DNA of 64,000 nucleotides from Tragulus kanchil (Eukaryota > Chordata > Mammalia > Artiodactyla > Tragulidae): the NCBI GenBank assembly GCA_022376925.1, contig JAIOJX010000003.1, forward strand, positions 37,129,874-37,193,873, given 5' to 3'. Both the position numbers and the translations under genes were made by a program. Below the pieces are notes generated by a model that was given only the letters and a program-made list of their open reading frames with translations, did not search any database and was not told the DNA's origin. Numbering within the stretch: the first letter of the stretch is position 1; every line of letters starts with the position of its first letter. This document shows positions 54,551-64,000 of this stretch, piece by piece.

Positions 54551-54898
54551 TCTTTTCTTTCTTTCTTTTTTTTTTTTAAAGATTTATTTATTTATTTATT
54601 TTGGGCGGGGTTCAGGTTGGGGAGGGAGGGGAGCGGGCGGACCACTTCTATTGGTCTTTCATTTCTCTATTTTCATCCGTCTTTGTTCTTTGGCTCCTGT
54701 GGGCCTCCCATCGCAGTGGCCTCTGTTGTCGCAGAGCGCTGGCTCCAGGCACATGCGCCCCAGAGCTCTGGCTCGGTGATTGGACACATCAGTCCAGCCG
54801 CTCCGCGGCACGTGGGATCTTCCCAGGCCAGGGATCGAACTGGCGCCCCTTGCACTGCAAGGCGGTGTCCTTACCCACTGGACCACCAGGGGAAGCCC
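54551..54898 (-). mobile_element. CHR-2-like SINE, duplicate copy
   Basis: Second copy of the element at 53437-53784 through the seventeenth duplication. Not an independent insertion. Confidence 0.88.
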
Positions 54899-55155
54899 TA
54901 TTATGCGCTTTATTTCTAATCCAATGCCACTGATCTGACGGGAGGTGTCTGTTCATGACCCAGAGTTTGGGGACTCCTGCCTCTTTTTTTTCTCCTCTTA
55001 GGTGATCTCTGCACAGACTTGGTTTTGCCAGTAATCGTCCGTGTTAGCATTTAAATAGTGAAACCTGAGGGACTGGTCTCTAAGCTTCATTGCTGGATTT
55101 CTACTACCTGCAAAAGTAGCTGATCCCTCCTCTCAGACCAGAAGCTCTGTCTGGT

Positions 55156-55817
55156 GCTTGCGGAGAAGGAAGAATTGCGATGCCCTTTCCTGGCAGCACC
55201 CACAGATGAGATGTGTTTTCACAGGGAAACAAACCTGGAGCATCTGCTGAGCTGAGAAAGGTCTCCACAAGCCTGGGTCTGGGAGGCTGAAAACTGCACA
55301 GGCAGAGGCGTCTCTGCTGTTCTTGCTGTCCTAGCGACATTTTCCCCTCTAATATCCATGTGTATGTATTTATTATTTGAAGATAACAAGATAAGCAAAG
55401 AGAGGAAAATGGTGAGCATCACTTGTAGAAGCTACAAGCAGTGGACTTTTCTTTGAAAAAAACTAGTGCATTTTAGTAAAAAAAATTGTCAAGAGTTTTG
55501 GTTACATTTCATGGACCGAAGACTTGCGATAATTTTAGATATTCTTGTGGGACTTTGGGAGAGACCGTGTAAAGACATGCTCATTTGAAGTGGAGGGAGG
55601 GTGCCTGTGGGTAGAGGCGTGAGTGGAGAGAGGGTGAGACTTGAAGGAGAACTATCATTTTTCACTCTGTGGACATTTGTATGGGTTGAGTTTTATTTTT
55701 CAGTAATATGTATTTCTTGTCCAATTTTCAAAATTCGAAATGTCAATAATTCCGCCAAGGGGAGGGTTGTATTTTCTCTGACTACTTGTTTAGACCATGT
55801 CATCATAATCATTCCAG
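55156..55817. other. Unassigned unique sequence
   Basis: Single-copy sequence. Short frames on both strands have no recognisable domain. Confidence 0.5.
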
Positions 55818-55872
55818 CATTTATACCCGAGTCACCTGATAACCAAGTGAATTCAGATGGGTAAACTTAGTG

Positions 55873-56078
55873 AAAGTGTTAGTCACTAGGTCATGTCTGA
55901 CTCTTTGCGACCCTGTGAACTGTAGCCCGCCAGGCTCCTCTGTCCATGGGATTCTCCAGGCAAGAATACTGGAGTGGGTTGCCATTCCCTTCTCCAGGGC
56001 ATCTTCCCAACCCAGGGGACTGAACCCAGGTCTGCACTGCAGGCAGATTCTTTACCATCTGAGCCATCAGGGAAGCCC
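55873..56078 (-). mobile_element. Bov-tA-type SINE
   Basis: Full-length, well-preserved minus-strand element ('agtgttagtcactaggtc' to 'gagccatcagggaagccc') flanked by 'aaactta'. Repeated at 56996-57201. Confidence 0.92.
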
Positions 56079-56118
56079 AAACTTAAATGTTGGGTAGAAA
56101 GCTGACTCCTTATTTATG

Positions 56119-56175
56119 TTTGGTATATTACATAACTTAATGTTTCTCAATGACCACCTTATGTAATATACCAAA
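56119..56175. repeat. Perfect 17-bp inverted repeat with 23-nt loop
   Basis: 56119-56135 (tttggtatattacataa) and 56159-56175 (ttatgtaatataccaaa) are exact reverse complements. As RNA this would be a hairpin with an AU-rich 17-bp stem; as DNA it could be the ends of a miniature transposon. I cannot assign it. The copy at 57242-57298 is identical because of the tandem duplication. Confidence 0.92.
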
Positions 56176-56802
56176 TATCAATGCTATGGATACTTGGACT
56201 GTATTTACATCTGCAAGGACTATTTCGCCTAAGAGATTTGTTTTGAGATGAAACAGCAGGTTGAATCTCCTGCATATTTACGACTCTTTTTTCACCACTT
56301 CCGGGTGGATGAGAATTACTTGCTTCGTGAATGAAACTTTGCAGTAACCCTCATTCACGGCAGTTGGAGCTTTTCACTGCAGTTGAATCTAGCAGCTCAC
56401 GGAAAGCAGACATTTCAAGTGAGTTGGGCCTAACTTTTGAGTTCTTATATGGGGGGAGTTTGGCCCTGGATGTTTGGGGGTTTCCAAGGTCCCTGATTAC
56501 TCTTGGGGGCAGGATGGGGACTTGGAGCCAGTCCTTCTGGCTCCTTCTGCTTCCTGACACGTAGTGAACTGAGAAGTCACGCAGCAGTCAGCCTGCTTGC
56601 TTCATTTGCATCCTGGATGCCAGAAACAAAGTTGAACCACGTGGGCCTTGGGAAATCCAGAGAATAGGAAGTGAAGTTAGTGGCGTAGAATGTGGTGTAA
56701 ATGAATTAATAACTTGCTGGGTTAAACTGAGGACTATCTTACCTCTGTGTAGCAGTTTGAAAAGATTATTTATCTTCCTGCTTATAAAAATAATACATAC
56801 TC
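56176..56802. other. Unassigned unique sequence
   Basis: Unique sequence, repeated by the eighteenth duplication at about 57299-57925. Overlapping frames on both strands at 56331-56564 have no recognisable domain. Confidence 0.5.
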
Positions 56803-56804
56803 AG

Positions 56805-56935
56805 GACTTTCCTGGTGGCCCAGTGACTGAAATAAAAACTCGGTGATCCCAATACAGGGAACTAGATTTCGCATGCCACAACTAAAGGTCCTGCATGTCA
56901 CAACTAAGACTTGGCACAGCCAGATTAAAATATTA
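56805..56935 (+). mobile_element. CHR-type tRNA SINE, diverged
   Basis: 'ggactttcctggtggccc', 'cagggaactagatttcgc' and 'atgccacaactaaagg', then 'acaactaagacttggcac' and an A/T-rich tail. The B-box region is degraded. Repeated at 57928-58058. Confidence 0.7.
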
Positions 56936-56995
56936 ATAACACATTTATACCGAGTCACCTGATAACCAAGTGAATTCAGATGGGTAAACTTAGTG

Positions 56996-57201
56996 AAAGT
57001 GTTAGTCACTAGGTCATGTCTGACTCTTTGCGACCCTGTGAACTGTAGCCCGCCAGGCTCCTCTGTCCATGGGATTCTCCAGGCAAGAATACTGGAGTGG
57101 GTTGCCATTCCCTTCTCCAGGGCATCTTCCCAACCCAGGGGACTGAACCCAGGTCTGCACTGCAGGCAGATTCTTTACCATCTGAGCCATCAGGGAAGCC
57201 C
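56996..57201 (-). mobile_element. Bov-tA-type SINE, duplicate copy
   Basis: Second copy of the element at 55873-56078, carried by the eighteenth duplication. Confidence 0.92.
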
Positions 57202-58223
57202 AAACTTAAATGTTGGGTAGAAAGCTGACTCCTTATTTATGTTTGGTATATTACATAACTTAATGTTTCTCAATGACCACCTTATGTAATATACCAAATA
57301 TCAATGCTATGGATACTTGGACTGTATTTACATCTGCAAGGACTATTTCGCCTAAGAGATTTGTTTTGAGATGAAACAGCAGGTTGAATCTCCTGCATAT
57401 TTACGACTCTTTTTTCACCACTTCCGGGTGGATGAGAATTACTTGCTTCGTGAATGAAACTTTGCAGTAACCCTCATTCACGGCAGTTGGAGCTTTTCAC
57501 TGCAGTTGAATCTAGCAGCTCACGGAAAGCAGACATTTCAAGTGAGTTGGGCCTAACTTTTGAGTTCTTATATGGGGGGAGTTTGGCCCTGGATGTTTGG
57601 GGGTTTCCAAGGTCCCTGATTACTCTTGGGGGCAGGATGGGGACTTGGAGCCAGTCCTTCTGGCTCCTTCTGCTTCCTGACACGTAGTGAACTGAGAAGT
57701 CACGCAGCAGTCAGCCTGCTTGCTTCATTTGCATCCTGGATGCCAGAAACAAAGTTGAACCACGTGGGCCTTGGGAAATCCAGAGAATAGGAAGTGAAGT
57801 TAGTGGCGTAGAATGTGGTGTAAATGAATTAATAACTTGCTGGGTTAAACTGAGGACTATCTTACCTCTGTGTAGCAGTTTGAAAAGATTATTTATCTTC
57901 CTGCTTATAAAAATAATACATACTCAGGACTTTCCTGGTGGCCCAGTGACTGAAATAAAAACTCGGTGATCCCAATACAGGGAACTAGATTTCGCATGCC
58001 ACAACTAAAGGTCCTGCATGTCACAACTAAGACTTGGCACAGCCAGATTAAAATATTAATAACACATGCTCAACTTAGTAAAATTTTAAAAGTATAAAGA
58101 AAAAAATCAATATTACTTTTAAGTACTTTGTCAAGAAATGATCGAGATTAATATTTTAGAATCACATACTCATACCTATGTATAATCAAATTAGGTCAAA
58201 TTACATACATAATTTTCTATCTG

Positions 58224-58417
58224 TGCTGTGCTTAGTCACTCAGTAGTACCCAACTCTTTGCAACCCTGTGGACTGTAACCCGCCAGGCTCCTTTGTCCAT
58301 GGGGACTCTCCAGACAAGAATACTGGGCTGGGTTGCCATACTCTCCTCCAGGGGATCTTCCCAACCCAGGGATGGAACCCATGTCTCCTGGGTTCCAGGA
58401 GTCACCAAGAAAGCCCG
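58224..58417 (-). mobile_element. Bov-tA-type SINE with target-site duplication
   Basis: Minus-strand element ('tgctgtgcttagtcactc' to 'gtcaccaagaaagcccg'), flanked by a perfect 12-bp target-site duplication, attttctatctg, at 58212-58223 and 58418-58429. Part of the head is deleted. Confidence 0.92.
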
Positions 58418-58429
58418 ATTTTCTATCTG

Positions 58430-58768
58430 ACTATTTTCAATTAATATTATATCATGAGCACTTTCCCGTGTCACTGAATGTTCTGCAACGCTGTGGGTTT
58501 TAAATGATTAAGGAATATTCCCAGGTTGTTCTTTTGGGTTTATGTTAAGTGATGAACCATTGGGACAGCATAATGTGGAATACATCCTGGTATAGAATTA
58601 AAGGAAAGGGATTCTAAGGTTTGATGCCGCTGTCTGATCTCAGATGTCAGCATGGAAGGAGTGATGACAGCAGCAGCAGGGACCTGTCAGTCCTTCACAG
58701 GCAGCAACATGAGGCCGTTTAGCGGCTGGTGACAGGAAGTCAATTCAAAGACACACACTTAAGACAAT
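58430..58768. other. Unassigned unique sequence
   Basis: Single-copy sequence. No gene or named repeat supported. Confidence 0.5.
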
Positions 58769-58781
58769 GGAATAGCTTCTT

Positions 58782-59070
58782 TCTTTTTTTTTTTAAATTT
58801 TATTTATTTATCTTTTGGTGGGGAGGGAGGGGAATGGGCAGACCACTTCTACCGGTCTTTCATTTGTCTATTTTCAGCCATCTTTGTTCTTTGGCCCATG
58901 TGGGCCTCGCATCACGGTGGCCTCTGTCATCGCACAGCTCTGGCTTGGTAATTGGACACATCATTCCAGCCGCTCTGCGGCACGTGGGATCTTCCCAGGC
59001 CAGGGATCGAACCTGCACCCCTTGCACTGCAAGGCGGTGTCCTTACCCACTGGACCACCAGGGGAAGCCC
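58782..59070 (-). mobile_element. CHR-2-like SINE, extended tail, internal deletion
   Basis: In minus sense: A-box-like 'tggtccagtgg', B-box-like 'ggttcgatccc', 'gatcccacgtgccgcag', and the extended segment 'gaaagaccggtagaagtgg' followed by GC-rich sequence and an A-rich tail. About 25 bp of body spanning the palindrome is missing. A perfect 13-bp target-site duplication, ggaatagcttctt, lies at 58769-58781 and 59071-59083. Confidence 0.9.
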
Positions 59071-59199
59071 GGAATAGCTTCTTACTTTGTCCTCTTCCTC
59101 AGCATACATTTGGAATGCACAGCCCTATTTATGTGGCCGCAGACTGGTCAGCTTAGGTTCCCACAAGATAAAGTCCGCATCTTGGAGGTGCATGTGTAC

Positions 59200-59400
59200 A
59201 CATGCTAAGTTGTTTCAGTCGTGCTGCAGTCTTGTGACCCCATGGACTGTAGCCTGCCAGATTCCTCTGTTCATGGGGTTCTCCAGGCAAGAATACTGGA
59301 GTGGGTTGCCATGCTCTCCTCTAGGGGATCTTCCTGACCCAGGGATCGAATCTGTGTCTCTTTTGTCTGCCTGCATTGGCAGAGGAGGTCTTTACCACCC
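59200..59400 (-). mobile_element. Bov-tA-type SINE
   Basis: Minus-strand element ('catgctaagttgtttcagtc' to 'gaggaggtctttaccacc'). The outermost head is lost. Confidence 0.9.
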
Positions 59401-60760
59401 AGAAGCAAAACTGACACTTGGGATTCAGGCGCCGATTATCCAGCCTACTGTCTCCCCGACTTGGACAGTCAGCCTTTATCCCACATCCCTGCTTAGCACT
59501 CTTCCACCAGAAGTGGGGCAATTAAAGGAGGAAAGGGTACAATTCCAGCAGTCCAGTTTGTTCTGTGTCAATAAGTTCTGCTAAAAGATGTGTTGAAAGA
59601 TGAGGTGATGTATGGAAGGGCTTGCCTTCATTTACTTCATGTGCCCATGCTCAGTTGGGAACCTGCAGAGTAGAAGGCACCCATAGAACCTGACAGATGA
59701 AAGTCAAATCTAGCATCGAGGCTGGTTTATCAACTGGGGCCATAGAGTCTTATGTGATTCAAATGTGAACGTGTCTTCTGAAAAGTTCTGGGATAAGGGG
59801 CTGGGACAGAGATGAAACCCAGCCTTGCTCTAGTGACCTGGATGTAATGCTTTTTCTTCCCTCTTTCCCTCTTTCTCCAGATTTCTGGTAGAGCTGATCA
59901 TTAAAGAACTAATCATACCTCTGTTCTAATGAATTAAACAAAATTTAGATAGGGAGTACAGTACTTCAGGTGAGAAGAGAGTTTATGTAATGATTCCAGA
60001 AACAGTTATAAGACTGGTGTGTACTCACAAGGTACTGAAAGCGATCAAGATGAAATGTCCTTTGCTTGCTTTGTGTTCTCATTGTGAGTTGGGTTGATAA
60101 GGGCCTGTTGCCAGCAGGGCACCATTTCTTCCTTGGAAGAAATGCCAAATTTGCAGCACTTGGTAGGGGATGAGCTCAGGATATGATTTCTTCCTTTCCC
60201 AGCAATTTTCTGCCTGCCTGCATGAAATGCTAATGAACATCTCACACATGACAGAGCAATGAGACGTATCCTTATTTTACCATTTTTGACAGATTCAACG
60301 TGACAGAGTGTAAGTCTTCATGTGACAGTGTCAAGATCCTTGTAGCAGACCCCTCTCCCACCTCCTTCAGATTTGGACTCTGTGTGTTTCTCTGCCCACG
60401 TGGACCGGATGTGCTGTCTCTGACTTGAGGTAAGCTCTAGATGGCCACCACATCTCTGCATCCATCGCTTCCCATCATGCCTCTGTGCCTAAGTCTCTGG
60501 GGAAAGTCCAGATGTGGTCAAAGTCACTCTGGAACTTCCATCTCAGACCAACACAGATATTTTTTTATCAGTTCTGAGTGAGTAGCATCCAACCAGATTT
60601 TAGATATTATTATTTTAGCTAGGTGGGGGTGGGATGAGGCACAAATAGAGAGTGAATATGCATATAAGTTAAATGCCTTGGTGATTTAAAAATTTCACCA
60701 TCAAGTAAATTGACTTGTGAAGGGGATGACGTGCAAACAGAACGTCTCGTTAGGAGTTGG
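59401..60760. other. Unassigned unique sequence
   Basis: About 1.36 kb of single-copy sequence, the longest stretch without a repeat I can name in this half of the window. No supported gene; frames of 60-95 codons on the minus strand lack domains. Confidence 0.5.
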
Positions 60761-61849
60761 CTGGCGGATGGTGCCAGTGTAGAGCTTAGTGTGGGGGCAT
60801 GGGGGCCTTCCTTCGTGGAACTGACAGCTCTGATAGTCTTGCCACGAGCACAGAGGGCCACTCCCAGACTCTGTGAGTGACAGAAGTGTGCATGTGCCTG
60901 AGACATGAAGGATGCAGTCTTGGTAACTGCAGAGACAAATGGAGGTGCTGCTCGGGGGAAAGTCTTCTGTCAGCACTGATGGATGAGGAGCACAAACATG
61001 TGAAGCAGGGATTCATGTTCCTTCCTGCTTGCACCCCCAGCCTGCCTGTGGCATCTGGGCATGATTTCTTTCAACTGTAGAATGAGAGAGACCAGAGAGG
61101 GGACAGCTTTTGTAAATGCAATAAAACTTAGAAAGACCTGGTTCAGGGTCCCCCGGTTCTGAGGTTTATTTCAGGCTCTGTGTTTCCTTATCTCTGTTGC
61201 ATCTTCACCTTATGGTCTCCTCTTTCGTTGTCTCAGTGAGCTCAGAAATCCTAGTGAATGATATTAAGGTTACCATCCCAAACTATACTGCCTAGAAGGT
61301 CCTTTGATCAATAACGTACTCAGAAAAAGATGCGCTTCCTCTTTTGTTCCTCTTCGTCTCTGTTATACTAAAAAGAAATGGAAAGATACCACAACTGGAT
61401 AAATAACTTGGTAATAAAGTCACTCTGTTATAGACCTGATCTCAGAATAGCCTAGGGTAGTAAACTCAGAATAATTATAGGTACTAAGAAAGATGAGTGG
61501 GAAAGGCCCTAACTTTTTCAGACAGAACTTCAATCCTTAGAAAAACTTTAATAACTTAGCATTTGTGGTTGGAATAGCAAAGGCCAAGAGAGTTTGATTG
61601 AATGTAATGAATGTGTGAGAATATAGATTGGGTTGATATCCAGGGACCCAATTTACAAACACTGAGCAGGAGATGGAAGTGGAAGCTTGTGAATCTATGG
61701 AACGTATCTCACAGAAGAATCAAGACATAAAATATGAACAGATTCAAAAAAGGCTTAGATATATAACAGTAGTGGTTATAAAGGAAGTGATGAGTGCCTA
61801 TGGGGTAAATTTCCACCTTTGTTTTTAATATTCTAAATATTATTTGGAA
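60761..61849. other. Unassigned unique sequence within duplication 19
   Basis: No named repeat and no supported gene. 61123-61128 reads 'aataaa' within 'gcaataaaactt', but no upstream gene is evident. Overlapping frames near 60619-61080 on both strands look like chance. All of it is present a second time. Confidence 0.5.
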
Positions 61850-62955
61850 ACGTGAACAGCTCTGGGGTCTGGCGGATGGTGCCAGTGTAGAGCTTAGTGT
61901 GGGGCATGGGGGCCTTCCTTCGTGGAACTGACAGCTCTGATAGTCTTGCCACGAGCACAGAGGGCCACTCCCAGACTCTGTGAGTGACAGAAGTGTGCAT
62001 GTGCCTGAGACATGAAGGATGCAGTCTTGGTAACTGCAGAGACAAATGGAGGTGCTGCTCGGGGGAAAGTCTTCTGTCAGCACTGATGGATGAGGAGCAC
62101 AAACATGTGAAGCAGGGATTCATGTTCCTTCCTGCTTGCACCCCCAGCCTGCCTGTGGCATCTGGGCATGATTTCTTTCAACTGTAGAATGAGAGAGACC
62201 AGAGAGGGGACAGCTTTTGTAAATGCAATAAAACTTAGAAAGACCTGGTTCAGGGTCCCCCGGTTCTGAGGTTTATTTCAGGCTCTGTGTTTCCTTATCT
62301 CTGTTGCATCTTCACCTTATGGTCTCCTCTTTCGTTGTCTCAGTGAGCTCAGAAATCCTAGTGAATGATATTAAGGTTACCATCCCAAACTATACTGCCT
62401 AGAAGGTCCTTTGATCAATAACGTACTCAGAAAAAGATGCGCTTCCTCTTTTGTTCCTCTTCGTCTCTGTTATACTAAAAGAAATGGAAAGATACCACAA
62501 CTGGATAAATAACTTGGTAATAAAGTCACTCTGTTATAGACCTGATCTCAGAATAGCCTAGGGTAGTAAACTCAGAATAATTATAGGTACTAAGAAAGAT
62601 GAGTGGGAAAGGCCCTAACTTTTTCAGACAGAACTTCAATCCTTAGAAAAACTTTAATAACTTAGCATTTGTGGTTGGAATAGCAAAGGCCAAGAGAGTT
62701 TGATTGAATGTAATGAATGTGTGAGAATATAGATTGGGTTGATATCCAGGGACCCAATTTACAAACACTGAGCAGGAGATGGAAGTGGAAGCTTGTGAAT
62801 CTATGGAACGTATCTCACAGAAGAATCAAGACATAAAATATGAACAGATTCAAAAAAGGCTTAGATATATAACAGTAGTGGTTATAAAGGAAGTGATGAG
62901 TGCCTATGGGGTAAATTTCCACCTTTGTTTTTAATATTCTAAATATTATTTGGAA
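60761..62955. repeat. Tandem duplication 19 (period 1108 to 1106)
   Basis: 60761-61849 recurs at 61869-62955. The 19-nt spacer 61850-61868 (acgtgaacagctctggggt) is a shortened version of the sequence just upstream of copy 1 (gacgtgcaaacag ... ctcg ... ggagt), so here it is the left flank that is garbled. Small indels at 'gggggcatgg' and 'actaaaaagaaatg' separate the copies. Confidence 0.95.
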
Positions 62956-64000
62956 CTACCTTTAAAAAACACATTCTTTTGTTAAGAAAACATTTCCAAT
63001 TTTATCTTCTGTTGTTAGAAATACAATATACCCTATTACACAATAAAATGATCAGGGAAAGTAAAAAATAATAAGCAATTTGGGAAGCATAAAAAGGGAG
63101 AAGAAAAGAAGGACTAATTATAGTCTCACTTTACAGATGTTTTAACATTATATTATATTTGTTTTCACTTTTTTCACACTATTTAAAAGTTATTTAACAT
63201 AGCTGTGAGTTTCCAATTTTGTTTTCTTCTTTTATATTTTTATTCAAGCCCCTGAGTTTCTATCTCCAGGAAATCCTGCTTTTAGGTGATTTTAAGATGC
63301 TGTTGACTGTGAGACGCATTATTTTACCCACTACTATGAAAGGAAATAATGTTTCCAATTAAGCTATGATGCAAAACCTTTGTGATTGTCTGAGACACAT
63401 TTGTTACTTATTCCCTGCCTTTCTCTGACATTTCTTTCATCTGTTGTAAGCGTCTTTACCTAAAAGTTGCATTACTTAGCATTTAGGAGATGATGCTTCT
63501 GCATATTTCTCAGAAAACAAAATGTAGCAACGTTTCATCAAGTTAGGTTTCATAAAACACATACTTTTTTTTTTCCTTTGGGACAAAATATGGAATAGTG
63601 ATCATTTCTCCTATGATGAATATTTGCTTCACCAACATAAAATCTGTTTGCTACAGCTCTGTTGACATGGGTACACAATAATTATAGGTACTAAGAAAGA
63701 TGAGTGGGAAAGGCCCTAACTTTTCAGACAGAACTTCAATCCTTAGAAAAACTTTAATAACTTAGCATTTGTGGTTGGAATAGCAAAGGCCAAGAGAGTT
63801 TGATTGAATGTAATGAATGTGTGAGAATATAGATTGGGTTGATATCCAGGGACCCAATTTACAAACACTGAGCAGGAGATGGAAGTGGAAGCTTGTGAAT
63901 CTATGGAACGTATCTCACAGAAGAATCAAGACATAAAATATGAACAGATTCAAAAAAGGCTTAGATATATAACAGTAGTGGTTATAAAGGAAGTGATGAG
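62577..64000. repeat. Tandem duplication 20, second copy runs off the window
   Basis: From 63678 ('ataattataggtactaag') the sequence repeats 62577 onward to the end of the window, at a shift of about 1101. As 62577-62955 is itself the second copy of 61470-61849, this stretch occurs three times. Copy 3 lacks one T near its start ('aacttttcag' versus 'aactttttcag'). Confidence 0.92.
62956..63677. other. Unassigned AT-rich unique sequence
   Basis: Strongly AT-rich single-copy sequence that separates copies 2 and 3 of the last duplicated stretch. No gene or named repeat supported. Confidence 0.5.

Larger units (their letters stand above)
52950..55155. repeat. Tandem duplication 17 (period 1114)
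   Basis: 52950-54041 recurs at 54064-55155. The 22-nt spacer 54042-54063 shares 'agaagga' and 'ctggc' in order with the unique sequence after copy 2 (about 55163-55195), with bases lost between them. It is a garbled read-through of the true right flank. The duplicated body is otherwise essentially identical. Confidence 0.95.
55818..58067. repeat. Tandem duplication 18 (period 1123)
   Basis: 55818-56941 recurs at 56942-58067, with 'cat' shared at the joint. The only clear difference is at the start of copy 2 ('tataccgag' versus 'tatacccgag'), again a one-base loss next to the junction. Confidence 0.95.

Noticed and set aside
55870..56097. Recurring frames with motifs such as CLTLCDPVNCSPPG and FLPGESHGQRSL
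   Set aside because: Translations of Bov-tA SINEs on either strand. They appear wherever that SINE does.
1..64000. CRISPR-like array or regular satellite as explanation for the repeated units
   Set aside because: The duplicated units are each present two or three times, are unrelated to one another and are about 1.1 kb long. There is no short direct repeat with variable spacers and no common monomer.
1..64000. Biological origin of all duplications by replication slippage or transposition
   Set aside because: Constant unit length with arbitrary content, noisy spacers matching flanks and junction-clustered errors favour unmerged overlaps. I keep a biological origin open only for the 398-bp event.

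Overview
The window is non-coding nuclear DNA from a pecoran ruminant (cattle, sheep, goat or deer relatives). The evidence is its repeat content: many Bov-tA/ART2-type tRNA-derived SINEs, a decayed BovB (RTE-class) LINE with several BovB 3' tails, CHR-1/CHR-2-type tRNA SINEs, cetartiodactyl-type L1 3' ends, and old mammalian MIR, MaLR-type LTR and DNA-transposon remnants. I recognise no complete gene. Nearly all ATG-initiated frames above 60 codons are translations of SINEs, L1 or BovB in one of six frames. A few stretches look like isolated spliced exons (18551-18662, 48695-48832, 49826-49971), but I cannot assign them to a gene.

The dominant feature is not a gene. About 20 times along the window, a stretch of roughly 1.03-1.21 kb (once 398 bp) is immediately followed by a near-identical direct copy of itself. 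The copies start near 1/1211, 5226/6325, 9589/10623, 13005/14113, 15063/16177, 17780/18879, 20887/21935, 23623/24713, 28188/29343, 32070/33203, 35691/36089, 36708/37860, 39731/40876, 44198/45301, 46224/47359, 49540/50628, 52950/54064, 55818/56942, 60761/61869 and 62577/63678. The duplicated stretches are unrelated to one another in sequence; only their length is shared. Removing second copies would leave about 43 kb. At several junctions the short spacer is a garbled, indel-rich version of the unique sequence that should follow or precede the unit, and differences between copies cluster next to junctions. I read this as unmerged ~1.1 kb overlaps between neighbouring contigs or gap-fill reads, not as biology, although reads would be needed to settle it.

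Layout. 1-5.2 kb: duplicated Bov-tA/CHR-2-like block, then an L1 fragment carrying nested Bov-tA elements. 5.2-11.7 kb: L1 3' ends on both strands, each duplicated. 11.7-17.7 kb: BovB tail, CHR-type SINEs and two chained duplications. 17.8-26 kb: duplicated MIR, Bov-tA, BovB-tail and LTR blocks, including the best exon-like interval. 26.4-30.5 kb: 5'-truncated BovB reverse-transcriptase pseudogene and a duplicated flank. 30.5-43 kb: mostly unique sequence with SINEs, a DNA transposon and a MaLR-type LTR. 43-52 kb: AT-rich unique sequence, duplicated MIR/Bov-tA blocks and exon-like intervals. 52-64 kb: young CHR-2-like SINEs, one inserted in a DNA transposon, a perfect 17-bp inverted repeat, and unique sequence ending in a third partial copy of an already duplicated stretch.

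The best candidate for real, possibly under-described biology is a CHR-2-like SINE family. Several copies are very similar to each other, keep target-site duplications, and share an extra GC-rich 3' segment absent from the more diverged copies.
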